From Bacteroidales bacterium (GTDB taxonomy: Bacteria > Bacteroidota > Bacteroidia > Bacteroidales > Tenuifilaceae), in assembly GCA_003531155.1 (NCBI GenBank), contig DQHR01000038.1, forward strand, positions 12,373 through 28,587: a DNA stretch of 16,215 nt, in the 5' to 3' direction. The position numbers were made by a program, and so were the translations under genes. Below are positions 1-8,146 of this stretch, in pieces. The notes below the pieces were generated by a model that saw nothing but the letters and a program-made list of their open reading frames with translations, did not search any database and was not told the DNA's origin. Position 1 is the stretch's first letter, and every line of letters begins with the position of its first letter.

Positions 1-1200
1 AAAAGTATCCTTCTTAGTGCAATGAAACAAACGGAACGTTATAGGCTTTTAAGAAACAAAGGCGTTTCAATGGATAGTATATATGCCAACTTCAATGCTA
101 AGACGAGAATGACTATTTTTACTTGGAAAGGAGAGAGAGATACACTTATGTCTCCTATGGACTCGATAAAGCATTACAAACGCCATTTACGAGCAGGGTT
201 TATGGCAATGAATCCTCACAATGGTCATATTCGTGCTTACGTGGGTGGGCCTAACTACCGACATTTTAAGTATGATCATGTTTATCAGGGTAAGCGTCAG
301 GTTGGTTCTACGATAAAACCTTTTTTATATACTCTTGCTATGCAGGAGGGGTATTCTCCTTGCTATAAGATTCCAAATGTTTCACAAACATTCATTGAAA
401 GGATAAAAGATAAAGATGGTGTAGCTAAGGATTCCACATGGACTCCAAAAAACTCAGGGAGTTCAAAATATGATGGAAAGATGGTCACCCTTAAATGGGG
501 ACTGGCAAACTCGGTGAATAATATATCGGCGTGGCTTATTAAGCAATTTACTCCACAAGCGCTTGCTGATATTATTAAGAAGATGGGCATCTCAAGCAAA
601 ATACAGCCTGTTAACTCTGTATTTCTTGGAACATCTGAAGTTTCGGTTTACGAAATGGTTGGAGCATACAGTACTTTTGCAAATAAGGGAGTTCATGTTG
701 AGCCGCTAATGGTTACCAAAATTGAGGATAAAAACGGGAATGTTTTAGAATCATTTAGTCCTCAGAAAAAAGAAGCTATTAGCGAACAAACAGCATACTT
801 GATGACTAATCTATTAGAGGGTGTAATTAACTTTGGAACAGGATATCGTTTACGAGCAACCTATGAGTTACCTGGTGCTATTGCTGGCAAAACGGGTACT
901 ACCCAAGGTCATGCTGATGGTTGGTTTATGGGAATGGTACCAAATCTTGTTACAGGAACATGGGCTGGTGCTGAAGATCGATCGGTACACTTTCAGGAAC
1001 TTTTCTTTGGTCAGGGAGCTACTATGGCATTGCCAATATTTGCACTTTTTATAGAAAAGGTATATAAAGATCCTCTTTTGGGTGTTTCACCCAATGATCA
1101 GTGGGAGAAGCCTTTGGTCGAAAAATATTTCGACATTGATTGTGAGAACGTTAAAGGGAAGAAGAAAATTGAGGAGGTTAACGAGGACGATTTCTTTTAA
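1..1200 (+). CDS. Class A penicillin-binding protein (PBP1A-like), C-terminal transpeptidase part, 5' truncated
   Basis: The reading frame is open from base 1. The first ATG (base 22) is internal, so this is the C-terminal part of a larger protein and the glycosyltransferase half lies upstream of the window. Counting from that ATG, all three penicillin-binding transpeptidase motifs are present: STIK at residues 96-99 with the acylated serine (bases 307-309), SVN at 164-166, and KTGTTQ at 290-295. The spacing is normal for a class A enzyme. Family knowledge: these bifunctional inner-membrane proteins polymerise glycan strands and cross-link peptides in the periplasm. The C-terminus is short, charged and lysine/glutamate-rich after the transpeptidase fold, with no added domain. 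The convergent neighbour ends 12 bases after its stop, and I see no strong terminator between them. The transpeptidase call is very secure. The exact paralogue (PBP1A versus another class A PBP) is inferred. Confidence 0.93.
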   Translation, partial: KSILLSAMKQTERYRLLRNKGVSMDSIYANFNAKTRMTIFTWKGERDTLMSPMDSIKHYKRHLRAGFMAMNPHNGHIRAYVGGPNYRHFKYDHVYQGKRQVGSTIKPFLYTLAMQEGYSPCYKIPNVSQTFIERIKDKDGVAKDSTWTPKNSGSSKYDGKMVTLKWGLANSVNNISAWLIKQFTPQALADIIKKMGISSKIQPVNSVFLGTSEVSVYEMVGAYSTFANKGVHVEPLMVTKIEDKNGNVLESFSPQKKEAISEQTAYLMTNLLEGVINFGTGYRLRATYELPGAIAGKTGTTQGHADGWFMGMVPNLVTGTWAGAEDRSVHFQELFFGQGATMALPIFALFIEKVYKDPLLGVSPNDQWEKPLVEKYFDIDCENVKGKKKIEEVNEDDFF

Positions 1201-1212
1201 TTGATTTGTTAA

Positions 1213-2877
1213 TTATAGACCTGGTATTGAACCTATGAGGTTTTTGGTATATTCTGTTTTGGGCTGATAAAAAATCTCATCAGAAGTTCCTGATTCTATC
1301 AACTCCCCATTCTTTAGGACAATTATCCTATCGCTAATATATTTTACAACGGCTAAATCGTGTGAAATGAAAATTAGAGTTAGGTTTAGTTGTTCTTTTA
1401 AATCTTTAAGCAGATTAAGGACTTGCGCTTGAACTGAAACATCTAAAGCCGAAACTATCTCATCGCAAATAATAACCTTTGGGTTTAACGCAAGAGCACG
1501 TGCAATCACAATTCGCTGACGTTGACCTCCAGAGAATTCGTGAGGATACCTGTAATAGCTATCTGCAGGGAGAGCAACTTTGTTAAGCAATTCGAGCACT
1601 CTTAGTTTTCGTTCTTTTTTTTTCCGACAGATTCCATGCACTTTCAAAGGTTCAGAAATTGAATGTCCTACTGTTTTTCGAGGGTTAAGCGATGAATATG
1701 GATCTTGAAAAATTAGTTGAACCTCTTTTCGGAAATCTTTGTTAAACTGTTTGTTCATTTTAGTGAGTCTTACCCCCTTGTAATATATGAATCCTGATTG
1801 ATTTTTTATTAGATTTAACAGAGTTCTCCCAAGCGTTGTTTTTCCTGATCCTGATTCTCCTACAATCCCAAGGGTTTCACCTTCAAATAATTCTAAATCA
1901 ACTTCCTTAACGGCCATAAACTGGGAAGTAGGCTTACCCAACAGATTTCTTTTAGTAGTAAAACAGGTTACTATTTTTTTTGCATTGTAAAGTAAGTTGC
2001 TGCTAATCTGTGGTTTTGTAATATTTTTTTCGGTTAACTTTTTTTCAAAATCACCTGTTAAAAAATCCTCAACAGTAAGTAATCTATAAGGTCTATTTGA
2101 AATAGGCGGCCTACAGGCGAGTAAACCCTTTGTATAAGGCTGCTGTGGTGACTCAAAGATCTGATTAACGAGACCTTGCTCAACAATGTTTCCATGTTGG
2201 AGGATCATTACCTTATCTGCAATATCTTTAATCAATCCAAGATCGTGACTAATAAAGATCATGCTCATCGAATATTTCTTGCGAAGCGATTTAAGAAGTT
2301 CAATCAATCCCTTCTGAACTGTAACATCTAAAGCTGTTGTTGGTTCATCAGCGATGAGCAACTCGGGGTTACCCGAAATGGCCATTGCTATCATTACCCT
2401 TTGTTTTTGACCTCCACTTAACTGATGTGGATAACTGTTGTAAATCTTTTGCGCATTGGGAAGTTGCATCTCTTCTAATAAATCAATGCAACGTTTTTTA
2501 GATGCAGTTCTCGCTAAATTTGAGTTAAGTTGAACGGCTTCGAGTAGTTGTTTACCGCACCTCATCGAAGGGTTAAGGCAAGTGAGAGGTTCTTGGAATA
2601 TCATCGCTATGCGTTTACCTCTAATCGACTGAAAACTTTTTTCATCGAGAGTAAGAAGATTCTCTGATGAACCATTGCTAAAAGTTATTTGTGCCGAACC
2701 ATTGTCTATAATTGCTTGTGGAGGTAATAACCCCATTAAGCTAAGTGATGTGATTGATTTCCCCGATCCCGATTCTCCAACAATTCCAAGAATTTCACCT
2801 TTTTCTAAAGTGAAGGAGATATCCTTAAGAACGGTTATATTTCCAAATCGGACACTTAGATTTTCTACCTTAAGCAT
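1213..2877 (-). CDS. Oligopeptide/dipeptide-type ABC transporter ATP-binding protein with two fused NBDs
   Basis: This 554-residue protein carries two complete ABC ATPase domains, like a DppD-DppF fusion or YejF. NBD1 has Walker A GESGSGKS at 34-41, Q-loop Gln95, signature LSGGQ at 153-157, Walker B ending at DE 177-178 and H-loop His211. NBD2 has Walker A GESGSGKT at 340-347, Q-loop Gln391, signature FSGGQ at 448-452, DE at 472-473 and His506. A linker of roughly 70-80 residues joins them. All catalytic residues are intact, so both sites should bind and hydrolyse ATP. It should power a peptide-type importer at the inner membrane, but no permease or binding-protein gene lies nearby. The start is the ATG at 2877-2875, where the conserved NBD begins. 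It overlaps the upstream stop codon as TAATG, which suggests translational coupling. A longer in-frame extension to 2976 runs inside the upstream gene and is not used. The substrate is unknown. Confidence 0.92.
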   Translation of the reverse strand: MLKVENLSVRFGNITVLKDISFTLEKGEILGIVGESGSGKSITSLSLMGLLPPQAIIDNGSAQITFSNGSSENLLTLDEKSFQSIRGKRIAMIFQEPLTCLNPSMRCGKQLLEAVQLNSNLARTASKKRCIDLLEEMQLPNAQKIYNSYPHQLSGGQKQRVMIAMAISGNPELLIADEPTTALDVTVQKGLIELLKSLRKKYSMSMIFISHDLGLIKDIADKVMILQHGNIVEQGLVNQIFESPQQPYTKGLLACRPPISNRPYRLLTVEDFLTGDFEKKLTEKNITKPQISSNLLYNAKKIVTCFTTKRNLLGKPTSQFMAVKEVDLELFEGETLGIVGESGSGKTTLGRTLLNLIKNQSGFIYYKGVRLTKMNKQFNKDFRKEVQLIFQDPYSSLNPRKTVGHSISEPLKVHGICRKKKERKLRVLELLNKVALPADSYYRYPHEFSGGQRQRIVIARALALNPKVIICDEIVSALDVSVQAQVLNLLKDLKEQLNLTLIFISHDLAVVKYISDRIIVLKNGELIESGTSDEIFYQPKTEYTKNLIGSIPGL

Positions 2878-4148
2878 TATAGGGAGGTATTTGAAAATTG
2901 ATTTGTGAGAATAGCCTCCCCGATAAGGTAACCATGAGCAGTAGCATAAATAATGGATCTTGTTGCTCCCGAACAATCACCAGCAAATTTAAGGCATTGC
3001 ATTGATAAGTTATTCAGGCGATTAGAGTAAAATTTAATTTCGGGGGCATATACAAGATTGTCGTTATTGGCCACACCCGGAATTACTTTATCAAGATTTT
3101 CGATGAAATCGATAATACTTTCGATAATTCTTCGAGGGAATACGAGATTTACATCACCAAGAATAAAACTTTTTGGATCGAGAGTTGGGTTAACACGGTA
3201 TAGGTTCTTGGTTCGTTTCGATTCCTTAAAATGGCTGTAGGTTTGAAGAATCACCTTGTCTTCGCCAGCAAGTAAATTCGAAAGTTTTGCTATGTATGAA
3301 CCGTAACCAATGGGATCGTTAAATGGTTCAGTGAATTTGAGCGAAGCAAGAATGGCAAAATTGGTATTGCTGCTTTTCTCCTTCATCTTAGCATGTCCAT
3401 TTACTGTAAGAAAATCGCCATAGTTTTCTGTTACAACAAAGCCAGATGGGTTATTGCAGAAGGTGCGCACCATATAGCCAGTCTTGCTTCGGTACTTCAC
3501 TTTAAACTCGTACATCTCCTTGTTTATTTCATCCACTACATGGTTTGGTAGCTCATACCTGATTCCCATATCAACCCGGGTATTATCTAAAACGAGATTA
3601 GGATACTTGGTCATCATCTTATTGACTAATTTATGACCGCTACGACCAACGGTTACAATGGTCATATCAAACTTCCCATCACCATTAATCTTTGCATAAT
3701 TCGTTTCAACATCTATATCGTTCACCTCATAGCTAAAGTGGAAATGGATATTTGAGTGTGATGAGAAATCATTATAGATATTAAATAGCACCTCTTTTAG
3801 CTGATCGGTGCCAATATGGTAAAAATCGGAACTAATGGGTTGAAATCCTTTTTCGTAGAAAAGTTTATAGTAATGATGATTCCCAAACGATTTTCCGGTC
3901 TCAACCTGCTTGTTTGAAGTGAAATTGATATAGTAATCAACAAGTTTCTTTTGTAGTATTGGATCTATGTAGATATCGCCGCCCATTTCGGTTGACACGA
4001 ACAGCTTTCCATCGGCTCTTATCCCCGATATACTTGAAGAGTAAACATCCTTACTCTTTTCGAAAATATGAATTTCGTGAGAGGTTTCCTTTAATCTTTC
4101 GAGAAGACCTATCGCAGCAGCCCCAAATCCAATGATAGCGATTTTCAT
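2877..4148 (-). CDS. FAD-dependent dehydrogenase/oxidoreductase, COG2509-like
   Basis: This 423-residue protein opens with a Rossmann dinucleotide-binding motif, GFGAAAIG at residues 7-14, followed by an acidic residue (Glu30) at the end of the second strand, as expected for binding the FAD ribose. The C-terminus carries a second flavin-contact motif, GDCSGATRS, around 390-398, followed by a helix with small residues. This resembles the GD-x-(A/S)-G-x-TRG motif of uncharacterised COG2509 FAD-dependent dehydrogenases. There is no signal peptide or membrane segment, so it is probably cytosolic. The substrate and reaction are unknown. Its stop codon overlaps the ATG of the ABC ATPase gene by one base, so the two are almost certainly co-transcribed. 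About 114 bases separate it from radA upstream, enough for its own promoter. The flavoprotein call is secure; the subfamily assignment is from memory of the motifs. Confidence 0.82.
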   Translation of the reverse strand: MKIAIIGFGAAAIGLLERLKETSHEIHIFEKSKDVYSSSISGIRADGKLFVSTEMGGDIYIDPILQKKLVDYYINFTSNKQVETGKSFGNHHYYKLFYEKGFQPISSDFYHIGTDQLKEVLFNIYNDFSSHSNIHFHFSYEVNDIDVETNYAKINGDGKFDMTIVTVGRSGHKLVNKMMTKYPNLVLDNTRVDMGIRYELPNHVVDEINKEMYEFKVKYRSKTGYMVRTFCNNPSGFVVTENYGDFLTVNGHAKMKEKSSNTNFAILASLKFTEPFNDPIGYGSYIAKLSNLLAGEDKVILQTYSHFKESKRTKNLYRVNPTLDPKSFILGDVNLVFPRRIIESIIDFIENLDKVIPGVANNDNLVYAPEIKFYSNRLNNLSMQCLKFAGDCSGATRSIIYATAHGYLIGEAILTNQFSNTSL

Positions 4149-4170
4149 AGTAAAATGAATTAGATATTCC

Positions 4171-4202
4171 CAAATATCGAAAACAAAAACCGATACTGCA
4201 AG
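4171..4202 (-). promoter_or_regulatory. Possible promoter for the FAD dehydrogenase-ABC ATPase unit
   Basis: On the minus strand, GATATTTG (4178-4171) matches the Bacteroidota -7 element TAnnTTTG at all but one position. CTTG (4202-4199) lies 20 bases upstream, close to the TTTG -33 element. The predicted transcript start would be roughly 10-20 bases before the ATG at 4148. The match is imperfect and the region is AT-rich, so a chance occurrence is possible. The remaining intergenic bases (4149-4262) show no hairpin that I could identify as a radA terminator. Confidence 0.35.
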
Positions 4203-4262
4203 GAATTTGAAAATTGGAATAAAAATTGCCTGATAAACCTTTACAAGTCCATCTTTTAGGGA

Positions 4263-5627
4263 TTAATTTCTTCCGAAAAGATGTTTTACAAGTTCTTCGA
4301 CCTTTGCTATTTGTACTATAGCAATTCCTTCATTCTTTATATCTATTGCTTTATTGTATTTTGATACAAAGATGCGCTGCATACCCAATTTTTTTGCTTC
4401 AGAAATTCTTTGCTCAAGACGACTAACAGGCCTAATCTCTCCTGAAAGGCCAACCTCTGCAGCAAAACAGGTATCGTTGGGGATTGCTGAATCGAATGCC
4501 GAAGAAAGTATTGATGCGATTACCGCCAAATCCGTTGCAGGATCAGTTATTTTTAACCCCCCTGCGATATTTAAGAAAACATCCTTTGTTGCAAGTTTAA
4601 AGCCAGCCCGTCGTTCAAGCACAGCTAAAAGCATGTTCAACCTACGGGTATCAAAACCTGTTGTTGAGCGTTGAGGAGTTCCGTATGCTGCTGAGCTAAC
4701 TAAAGCCTGTATCTCTATGAGGAAAGGACGAACACCGTCAACTGCGGCTGATATGGCAATGCCACTTAATGCCTCATCGCGATGAGAAAGTAGTATTTCC
4801 GAAGGGTTTGTCACTTCGACTAAGCCACCACTTTGCATCTCAAAAATGCCTAACTCTGAGGTCGAACCAAATCGATTCTTTGCAGAACGAAGGATTCTGT
4901 ATATGAAATTATTATCGCCTTCAAATTGCAAAACCACATCAACAATATGTTCAAGTATTTTAGGACCTGCAATGCTTCCATCCTTAGTTATATGACCAAT
5001 TAAAATTATTGGTGTTCCGGTTGTTTTTGAGAACCTAAGCAGAGTTGCGGTACATTCTCTTACCTGGGATACGCTTCCCGGCGATGATTCTATAGCATCG
5101 GAGTATAGCGTTTGTATGGAGTCTATTACAATAAGATCAGGTTTTGTACTATCGGCTTGGGTAAGAATATTCTCTAATAGGGTTTCATTTAGGATTAAGC
5201 ACTCCTGATTATCAGGGTTAATTCTATCTGCCCGAAGTTTAACCTGTTTGGCGCTCTCCTCTCCTGATATATAAAGAATCTTTAGATGTTTTAACCCTAG
5301 TGCAAGTTGAAGGGCCAGCGTAGATTTTCCAATACCCGGTTCACCTCCAATAAGGATGAGTGAACCCGTTACAATGCCACCTCCAAGAATTCGATTAACC
5401 TCACCAATACCAGTATCAAGCCTCTTTTCGTTATTTGACTCAATATCTTTTATTGCTTTTGGTGTTGCATTTCTCGAAACATCTACAAATCCGGGGCGAG
5501 AGGTATCTTTGCTTATTCGTTCCTCAACATAAGTATTCCACTCACTACAAGATGGGCATCTGCCTAACCACTTAACTGATTCGGCACCACAATTCTGGCA
5601 AACGTACATACTTTTTGTTTTGGCCAT
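4263..5627 (-). CDS. radA: DNA repair protein RadA
   Basis: This 454-residue protein has the full RadA architecture. It starts with a C4 zinc finger (Cys10, Cys13, Cys24, Cys27). A RecA-like ATPase follows, with Walker A GEPGIGKS at 95-102, a Walker B ending VIDS near 167-170, and the RadA-specific KNRFG motif at 250-254. The C-terminus is a Lon-protease-like domain, including GLSGEIRPV near 393-401. Family knowledge: RadA is a hexameric helicase that promotes branch migration during homologous recombination and repair. Length and motif spacing are typical of full-length bacterial RadA, with no sign of damage. The ATG at 5627 places the zinc finger at its usual distance from the N-terminus. 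It is the last gene of a minus-strand run, 10 bases after the YbhN-like gene, so co-transcription is likely. This is among the safest calls in the window. Confidence 0.98.
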   Translation of the reverse strand: MAKTKSMYVCQNCGAESVKWLGRCPSCSEWNTYVEERISKDTSRPGFVDVSRNATPKAIKDIESNNEKRLDTGIGEVNRILGGGIVTGSLILIGGEPGIGKSTLALQLALGLKHLKILYISGEESAKQVKLRADRINPDNQECLILNETLLENILTQADSTKPDLIVIDSIQTLYSDAIESSPGSVSQVRECTATLLRFSKTTGTPIILIGHITKDGSIAGPKILEHIVDVVLQFEGDNNFIYRILRSAKNRFGSTSELGIFEMQSGGLVEVTNPSEILLSHRDEALSGIAISAAVDGVRPFLIEIQALVSSAAYGTPQRSTTGFDTRRLNMLLAVLERRAGFKLATKDVFLNIAGGLKITDPATDLAVIASILSSAFDSAIPNDTCFAAEVGLSGEIRPVSRLEQRISEAKKLGMQRIFVSKYNKAIDIKNEGIAIVQIAKVEELVKHLFGRN

Positions 5628-5637
5628 AGAATTGTGA

Positions 5638-6648
5638 TTATGAAACAGGTTCTACTTTACTTGTTTTTTTCTTAATAAAAAGCACAACCATTGATACTGC
5701 CCCAAGAGCAATAATCAAAAGAGTTTGCGACTCGTGTCCAATAGTTGCAAATACAAGCCCATCTTCGCGAGAAATGCCGAATAAACCAAGTCCCATAGCA
5801 GTTATTATGTGAAAAGCACCAAATCCGCCTTGAACAGGTACTACCATGCCAAAAGAACCTACAACCAATATAAATAGACTATCCACAATTGTTAAACTGC
5901 TTGTAGGTTTTGTTGAAAGAACTAAAAGGAAGGTCATTAAAAGATAAAGTCCCCAAAGTAAAAATGAATAAAAGACAAATTGCCCTCTCTTTTTCATTCT
6001 TGTAACAGATTTTAGACCATCAATAATTCCATAAACCATGCTTTTTACGCGTGATTTAACTTTATGTCCAAAAACATTTTTGCGAATAAGATGAAGAACT
6101 AAATAGGAAAAAACTAAAAATGCAACAATAACGACAATGGAGGCATATGAAAACCCTGAGGCTTTAAAGAAAATGGGTTTAAATATTTGATCTAGAATAA
6201 ATCTCCCAAAAAAATCAATTTTGATTAAAAAGACTGATACTACACAGAGTAGAAGTACAACCATATCCGCTGCTCTTTCAACCAAAACAGTACCAAGTAA
6301 TGATTCGAACGAAACATTGTCTGTTTTTTTTAGTGTTCCGCATTTAGTAATCTCTCCTAAGCGAGGAAATGCTAGGTTTGCCAAATATCCGATCATTACA
6401 GCTCCAAACACATTTCGTACCGAAGGCATTGGGCCAAGAGGCTCCATAAGTAGGCGCCAACGCAATGCTCTAACAATATTTCCCAAAATGGCAACGATTA
6501 ACGATAACGCAACCCAAAAATAGTTTGCCTCCTTAAAACCTTTTACAATAACATCAAGGTCCACTTTACGAAAAGCAAAGTAGAGGAGAACTATTGCTAG
6601 CCCTGCAAAGATTAAATAGTTTAAAATTTGTTTTAATCTATCGCTCAA
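5638..6648 (-). CDS. YbhN/UPF0104-type integral membrane protein (lysylphosphatidylglycerol synthase TM-region family), TTG start
   Basis: This is a 336-residue, very hydrophobic protein with about eight likely membrane segments, beginning with one at roughly residues 10-28. It resembles the membrane-domain family named after the N-terminal part of MprF (lysylphosphatidylglycerol synthase TM region, PF03706/UPF0104). Visible family-like features are the RALRWR stretch near the second helix, the GYLANLAFPRLGE segment, and the glycine-rich VVPVQGGFGAFH segment near the C-terminus. It lacks the cytosolic aminoacyl-transferase domain of MprF, so a role in moving or handling lipids or polyprenyl carriers is only inferred. 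The frame has no ATG near the N-terminus. The only suitable start is TTG at 6648-6646, just after an in-frame stop 9 bases upstream (6657-6655). It lies 20 bases after panD and 10 bases before radA, inside a compact operon. The biochemical function is not known. Confidence 0.85.
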   Translation of the reverse strand: MSDRLKQILNYLIFAGLAIVLLYFAFRKVDLDVIVKGFKEANYFWVALSLIVAILGNIVRALRWRLLMEPLGPMPSVRNVFGAVMIGYLANLAFPRLGEITKCGTLKKTDNVSFESLLGTVLVERAADMVVLLLCVVSVFLIKIDFFGRFILDQIFKPIFFKASGFSYASIVVIVAFLVFSYLVLHLIRKNVFGHKVKSRVKSMVYGIIDGLKSVTRMKKRGQFVFYSFLLWGLYLLMTFLLVLSTKPTSSLTIVDSLFILVVGSFGMVVPVQGGFGAFHIITAMGLGLFGISREDGLVFATIGHESQTLLIIALGAVSMVVLFIKKKTSKVEPVS

Positions 6649-6668
6649 TGTTTGTTAATTTATGATGA

Positions 6669-7019
6669 TTAAACGAGTTTGTTGGTTTGGGTATCGGGGA
6701 AAATGATTGAGGGTTTAAAGCGCTTAGCTTCTTCAAAGTCCATCATTGCATATGACATGATGATAACAACATCTCCAACAGCACATTTGCGAGCCGCAGG
6801 TCCATTAAGGCAAATTTTGCCTGAACCTCGTTCGCCTTTAATTACATAGGTCTCAAGACGTTCTCCGTTGTTGATATTAACAACCTGAACCTTCTCGTTA
6901 GCAATAAGATTAGCAGCATCCATTAAATCCTCATCAATGGTGATACTTCCAACATAATGGAGGTTAGCCTCAGTTATCGAAACCTGATGAATTTTTGACT
7001 TTACAACTTCAATAAACAT
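6669..7019 (-). CDS. panD: Aspartate 1-decarboxylase (pyruvoyl proenzyme)
   Basis: PanD makes beta-alanine from L-aspartate for pantothenate and CoA synthesis in the cytosol. With the ATG at 7019 the protein has 116 residues, a normal length. The self-cleavage site Gly24-Ser25 lies in YVGSITID, so processing should generate the pyruvoyl group from Ser25. Other residues match the known enzyme numbering: Lys9, Arg54, Tyr58 and Asn72. A TTG codon three residues upstream (7028) could start a 119-residue form. The ATG is preferred because family members begin with a short hydrophobic M-x-I-E-V-type strand and the numbering then aligns with the E. coli enzyme. The gene starts 12 bases after the panC stop, so the two consecutive pathway enzymes are almost certainly co-transcribed. 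Confidence 0.97.
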   Translation of the reverse strand: MFIEVVKSKIHQVSITEANLHYVGSITIDEDLMDAANLIANEKVQVVNINNGERLETYVIKGERGSGKICLNGPAARKCAVGDVVIIMSYAMMDFEEAKRFKPSIIFPDTQTNKLV

Positions 7020-7031
7020 TTTATTCAAAAA

Positions 7032-7874
7032 TTATTTAAAATAGACATTATCGATTAATCTTATCTTTCCTGCTCTTACTGCAATACACCCAATTATTGA
7101 ATCAGAATCTGTCCAATTATTTACAGGCTGTAAATTTTGGCTATTGGCAAGAGAAAAATATTCAACAGACAAGTTAGGATCTTTATTAATATTTCGTTCA
7201 ACCCAAACAATTAAATCATTAACCATTAATTCTCCAACCTTTTTCTGAGCATCAGAGAGTGTTTTATAAATTAATGGGGCGCTTTTCCTTACCTCTGGTT
7301 CTAGAAGAAGGTTTCTCGAACTCATCGCCAAACCATCCTTTTCACGAACGATTGGGCAAGAGATAATTTCTATTTTGAGATCGAGCAACCTAACCATTTG
7401 ACGAATTATTGCCAGTTGCTGAAAATCCTTTTGTCCGAAATAAGCACGATGAGGTTTAACGATATCAAACAGTTTGCTAACTACCTGAGCGACGCCATTA
7501 AAATGCCCCGGACGATGAGCCCCTTCCATTACTTTGTCTAATTGTCCAAACTCAAAAATACGTGTATCAGGTTCGGGGTATATTTCTTGCTCAGAAGGCA
7601 TAAATATGTAATGAATCCCAGAATCTTCAAGGAGTTTTATATCTTTTTCAGGTGTTCTTGGATAGTTTTTAAGATCTGTTTTATCGTTAAATTGGGTTGG
7701 ATTAACAAAAATGCTTACCACAACAACATCATTTTCTCTAATGGCCTTCTCAACAAGAGAGATATGCCCTTGGTGAAGAGCTCCCATCGTTGGTACAAAG
7801 CCAATAGAAAGATTTTTGGCCCGAAGGTCAGTTAAAATACTTTTAACCTCTGATATATTATTTAAAACATTCAT
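7032..7874 (-). CDS. panC: Pantoate--beta-alanine ligase (pantothenate synthetase)
   Basis: PanC joins pantoate and beta-alanine using ATP to make pantothenate, the step after PanD. The 280-residue protein shows the nucleotidyltransferase-type ATP motif HQGH at 34-37, preceded by PTMGALH. The pantoate-binding stretch EGAHRPGHFNGVA lies around 117-129, GQKD at 147-150, and the KMSKS-like MSSRN at 184-188. All are intact, and the length is standard. The ATG at 7874 gives the usual distance to the first motif. This is the first gene of the minus-strand run panC-panD-YbhN-like-radA, divergent from the GT5-like gene across 305 bases. No panB is present in the window, so the earlier branch of the pathway must be encoded elsewhere. 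Confidence 0.98.
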   Translation of the reverse strand: MNVLNNISEVKSILTDLRAKNLSIGFVPTMGALHQGHISLVEKAIRENDVVVVSIFVNPTQFNDKTDLKNYPRTPEKDIKLLEDSGIHYIFMPSEQEIYPEPDTRIFEFGQLDKVMEGAHRPGHFNGVAQVVSKLFDIVKPHRAYFGQKDFQQLAIIRQMVRLLDLKIEIISCPIVREKDGLAMSSRNLLLEPEVRKSAPLIYKTLSDAQKKVGELMVNDLIVWVERNINKDPNLSVEYFSLANSQNLQPVNNWTDSDSIIGCIAVRAGKIRLIDNVYFK

Positions 7875-7897
7875 TTATGACAAATGTGAAATAAGTT

Positions 7898-7958
7898 CAA
7901 AGTTAAATAAAGCTTAAAATATAGAAGAAAAGCCATTCAAATTAGCGGTGCAAAGTTC
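7898..7958 (-). promoter_or_regulatory. Candidate panC operon promoter(s)
   Basis: Two minus-strand matches to the Bacteroidota -7 element are visible. TAACTTTG (7905-7898) is an exact TAnnTTTG match, with a TTTC (7930-7927) 21 bases upstream as a possible -33 element. It would give a very short leader before the ATG at 7874. GAACTTTG (7958-7951) has one mismatch but is followed by CACCGC, a context often seen after such elements in this phylum. The sequence alone does not show which is used. Confidence 0.4.
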
Positions 7959-8076
7959 GTAAAAAATTAAAAACTAATACCATCCATCAATAAAAATGAA
8001 CATCAAATAATTATATCACTTAAGATATCCTTAAAAATCAGAGAATAAGCCAATGATAAATGTAAATATTTTTTTA

Positions 8077-8084
8077 TACTTTTG
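8077..8084 (+). promoter_or_regulatory. -7 promoter element for the GT5-like/DUF4270/glmS unit
   Basis: TACTTTTG matches the Bacteroidota TAnnTTTG -7 consensus exactly. No good TTTG -33 element is present at the expected distance; the region around 8052-8056 is only a weak match. Transcription from here would begin near 8090, giving a leader of about 90 bases that starts almost directly with the hairpin at 8100-8137. Confidence 0.5.
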
Positions 8085-8099
8085 TAAAATAAATATTTG

Positions 8100-8137
8100 C
8101 CCGGATACGGACTGTTAAAACTAAAACCGAATCCGGG
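8100..8137 (+). promoter_or_regulatory. GC-rich stem-loop at the head of the GT5-like gene leader
   Basis: CCCGGATACGG (8100-8110) can pair with CCGAATCCGGG (8127-8137). This forms ten base pairs with one A/A mismatch and a 16-base A-rich loop. It is far more GC-rich than its surroundings and is followed by TTTTG, too short a U-run for a convincing terminator. It may be a 5' stabilising hairpin, an attenuator or a protein-binding site. It resembles no riboswitch class that I recognise. The pairing is visible; the function is inference. Confidence 0.5.
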
Positions 8138-8146
8138 TTTTGTACC

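Noticed and set aside
1198..1215. TAATT/AATTA inverted repeat between the PBP and ABC genes as a terminator
   Set aside because: The stem is five AT-only pairs with an eight-base loop and no proper T-run, so it is too weak to support.
1459..1467. Walker B of NBD2 reads CDEIVSALD instead of the usual DEPVSALD
   Set aside because: The catalytic Asp-Glu pair and D-loop are intact. The residue after DE varies in this subfamily, so this is not evidence of inactivation.
2878..2976. N-terminal extension of the ABC ATPase to a start at 2976
   Set aside because: The extra 33 residues are the out-of-frame reading of the end of the FAD dehydrogenase gene and look unlike an ABC protein. The conserved domain begins at the ATG at 2877, coupled by TAATG.
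4354..4674. 106-codon plus-strand open frame opposite radA
   Set aside because: It lies wholly antisense within the well-conserved radA gene, lacks recognisable motifs or a ribosome binding site, and is best explained as a shadow.
7020..7028. TTG start at 7028 for panD
   Set aside because: The ATG at 7019 gives residue numbering that matches the known enzyme (Gly24-Ser25, Arg54, Tyr58). The TTG adds only three residues with no support.
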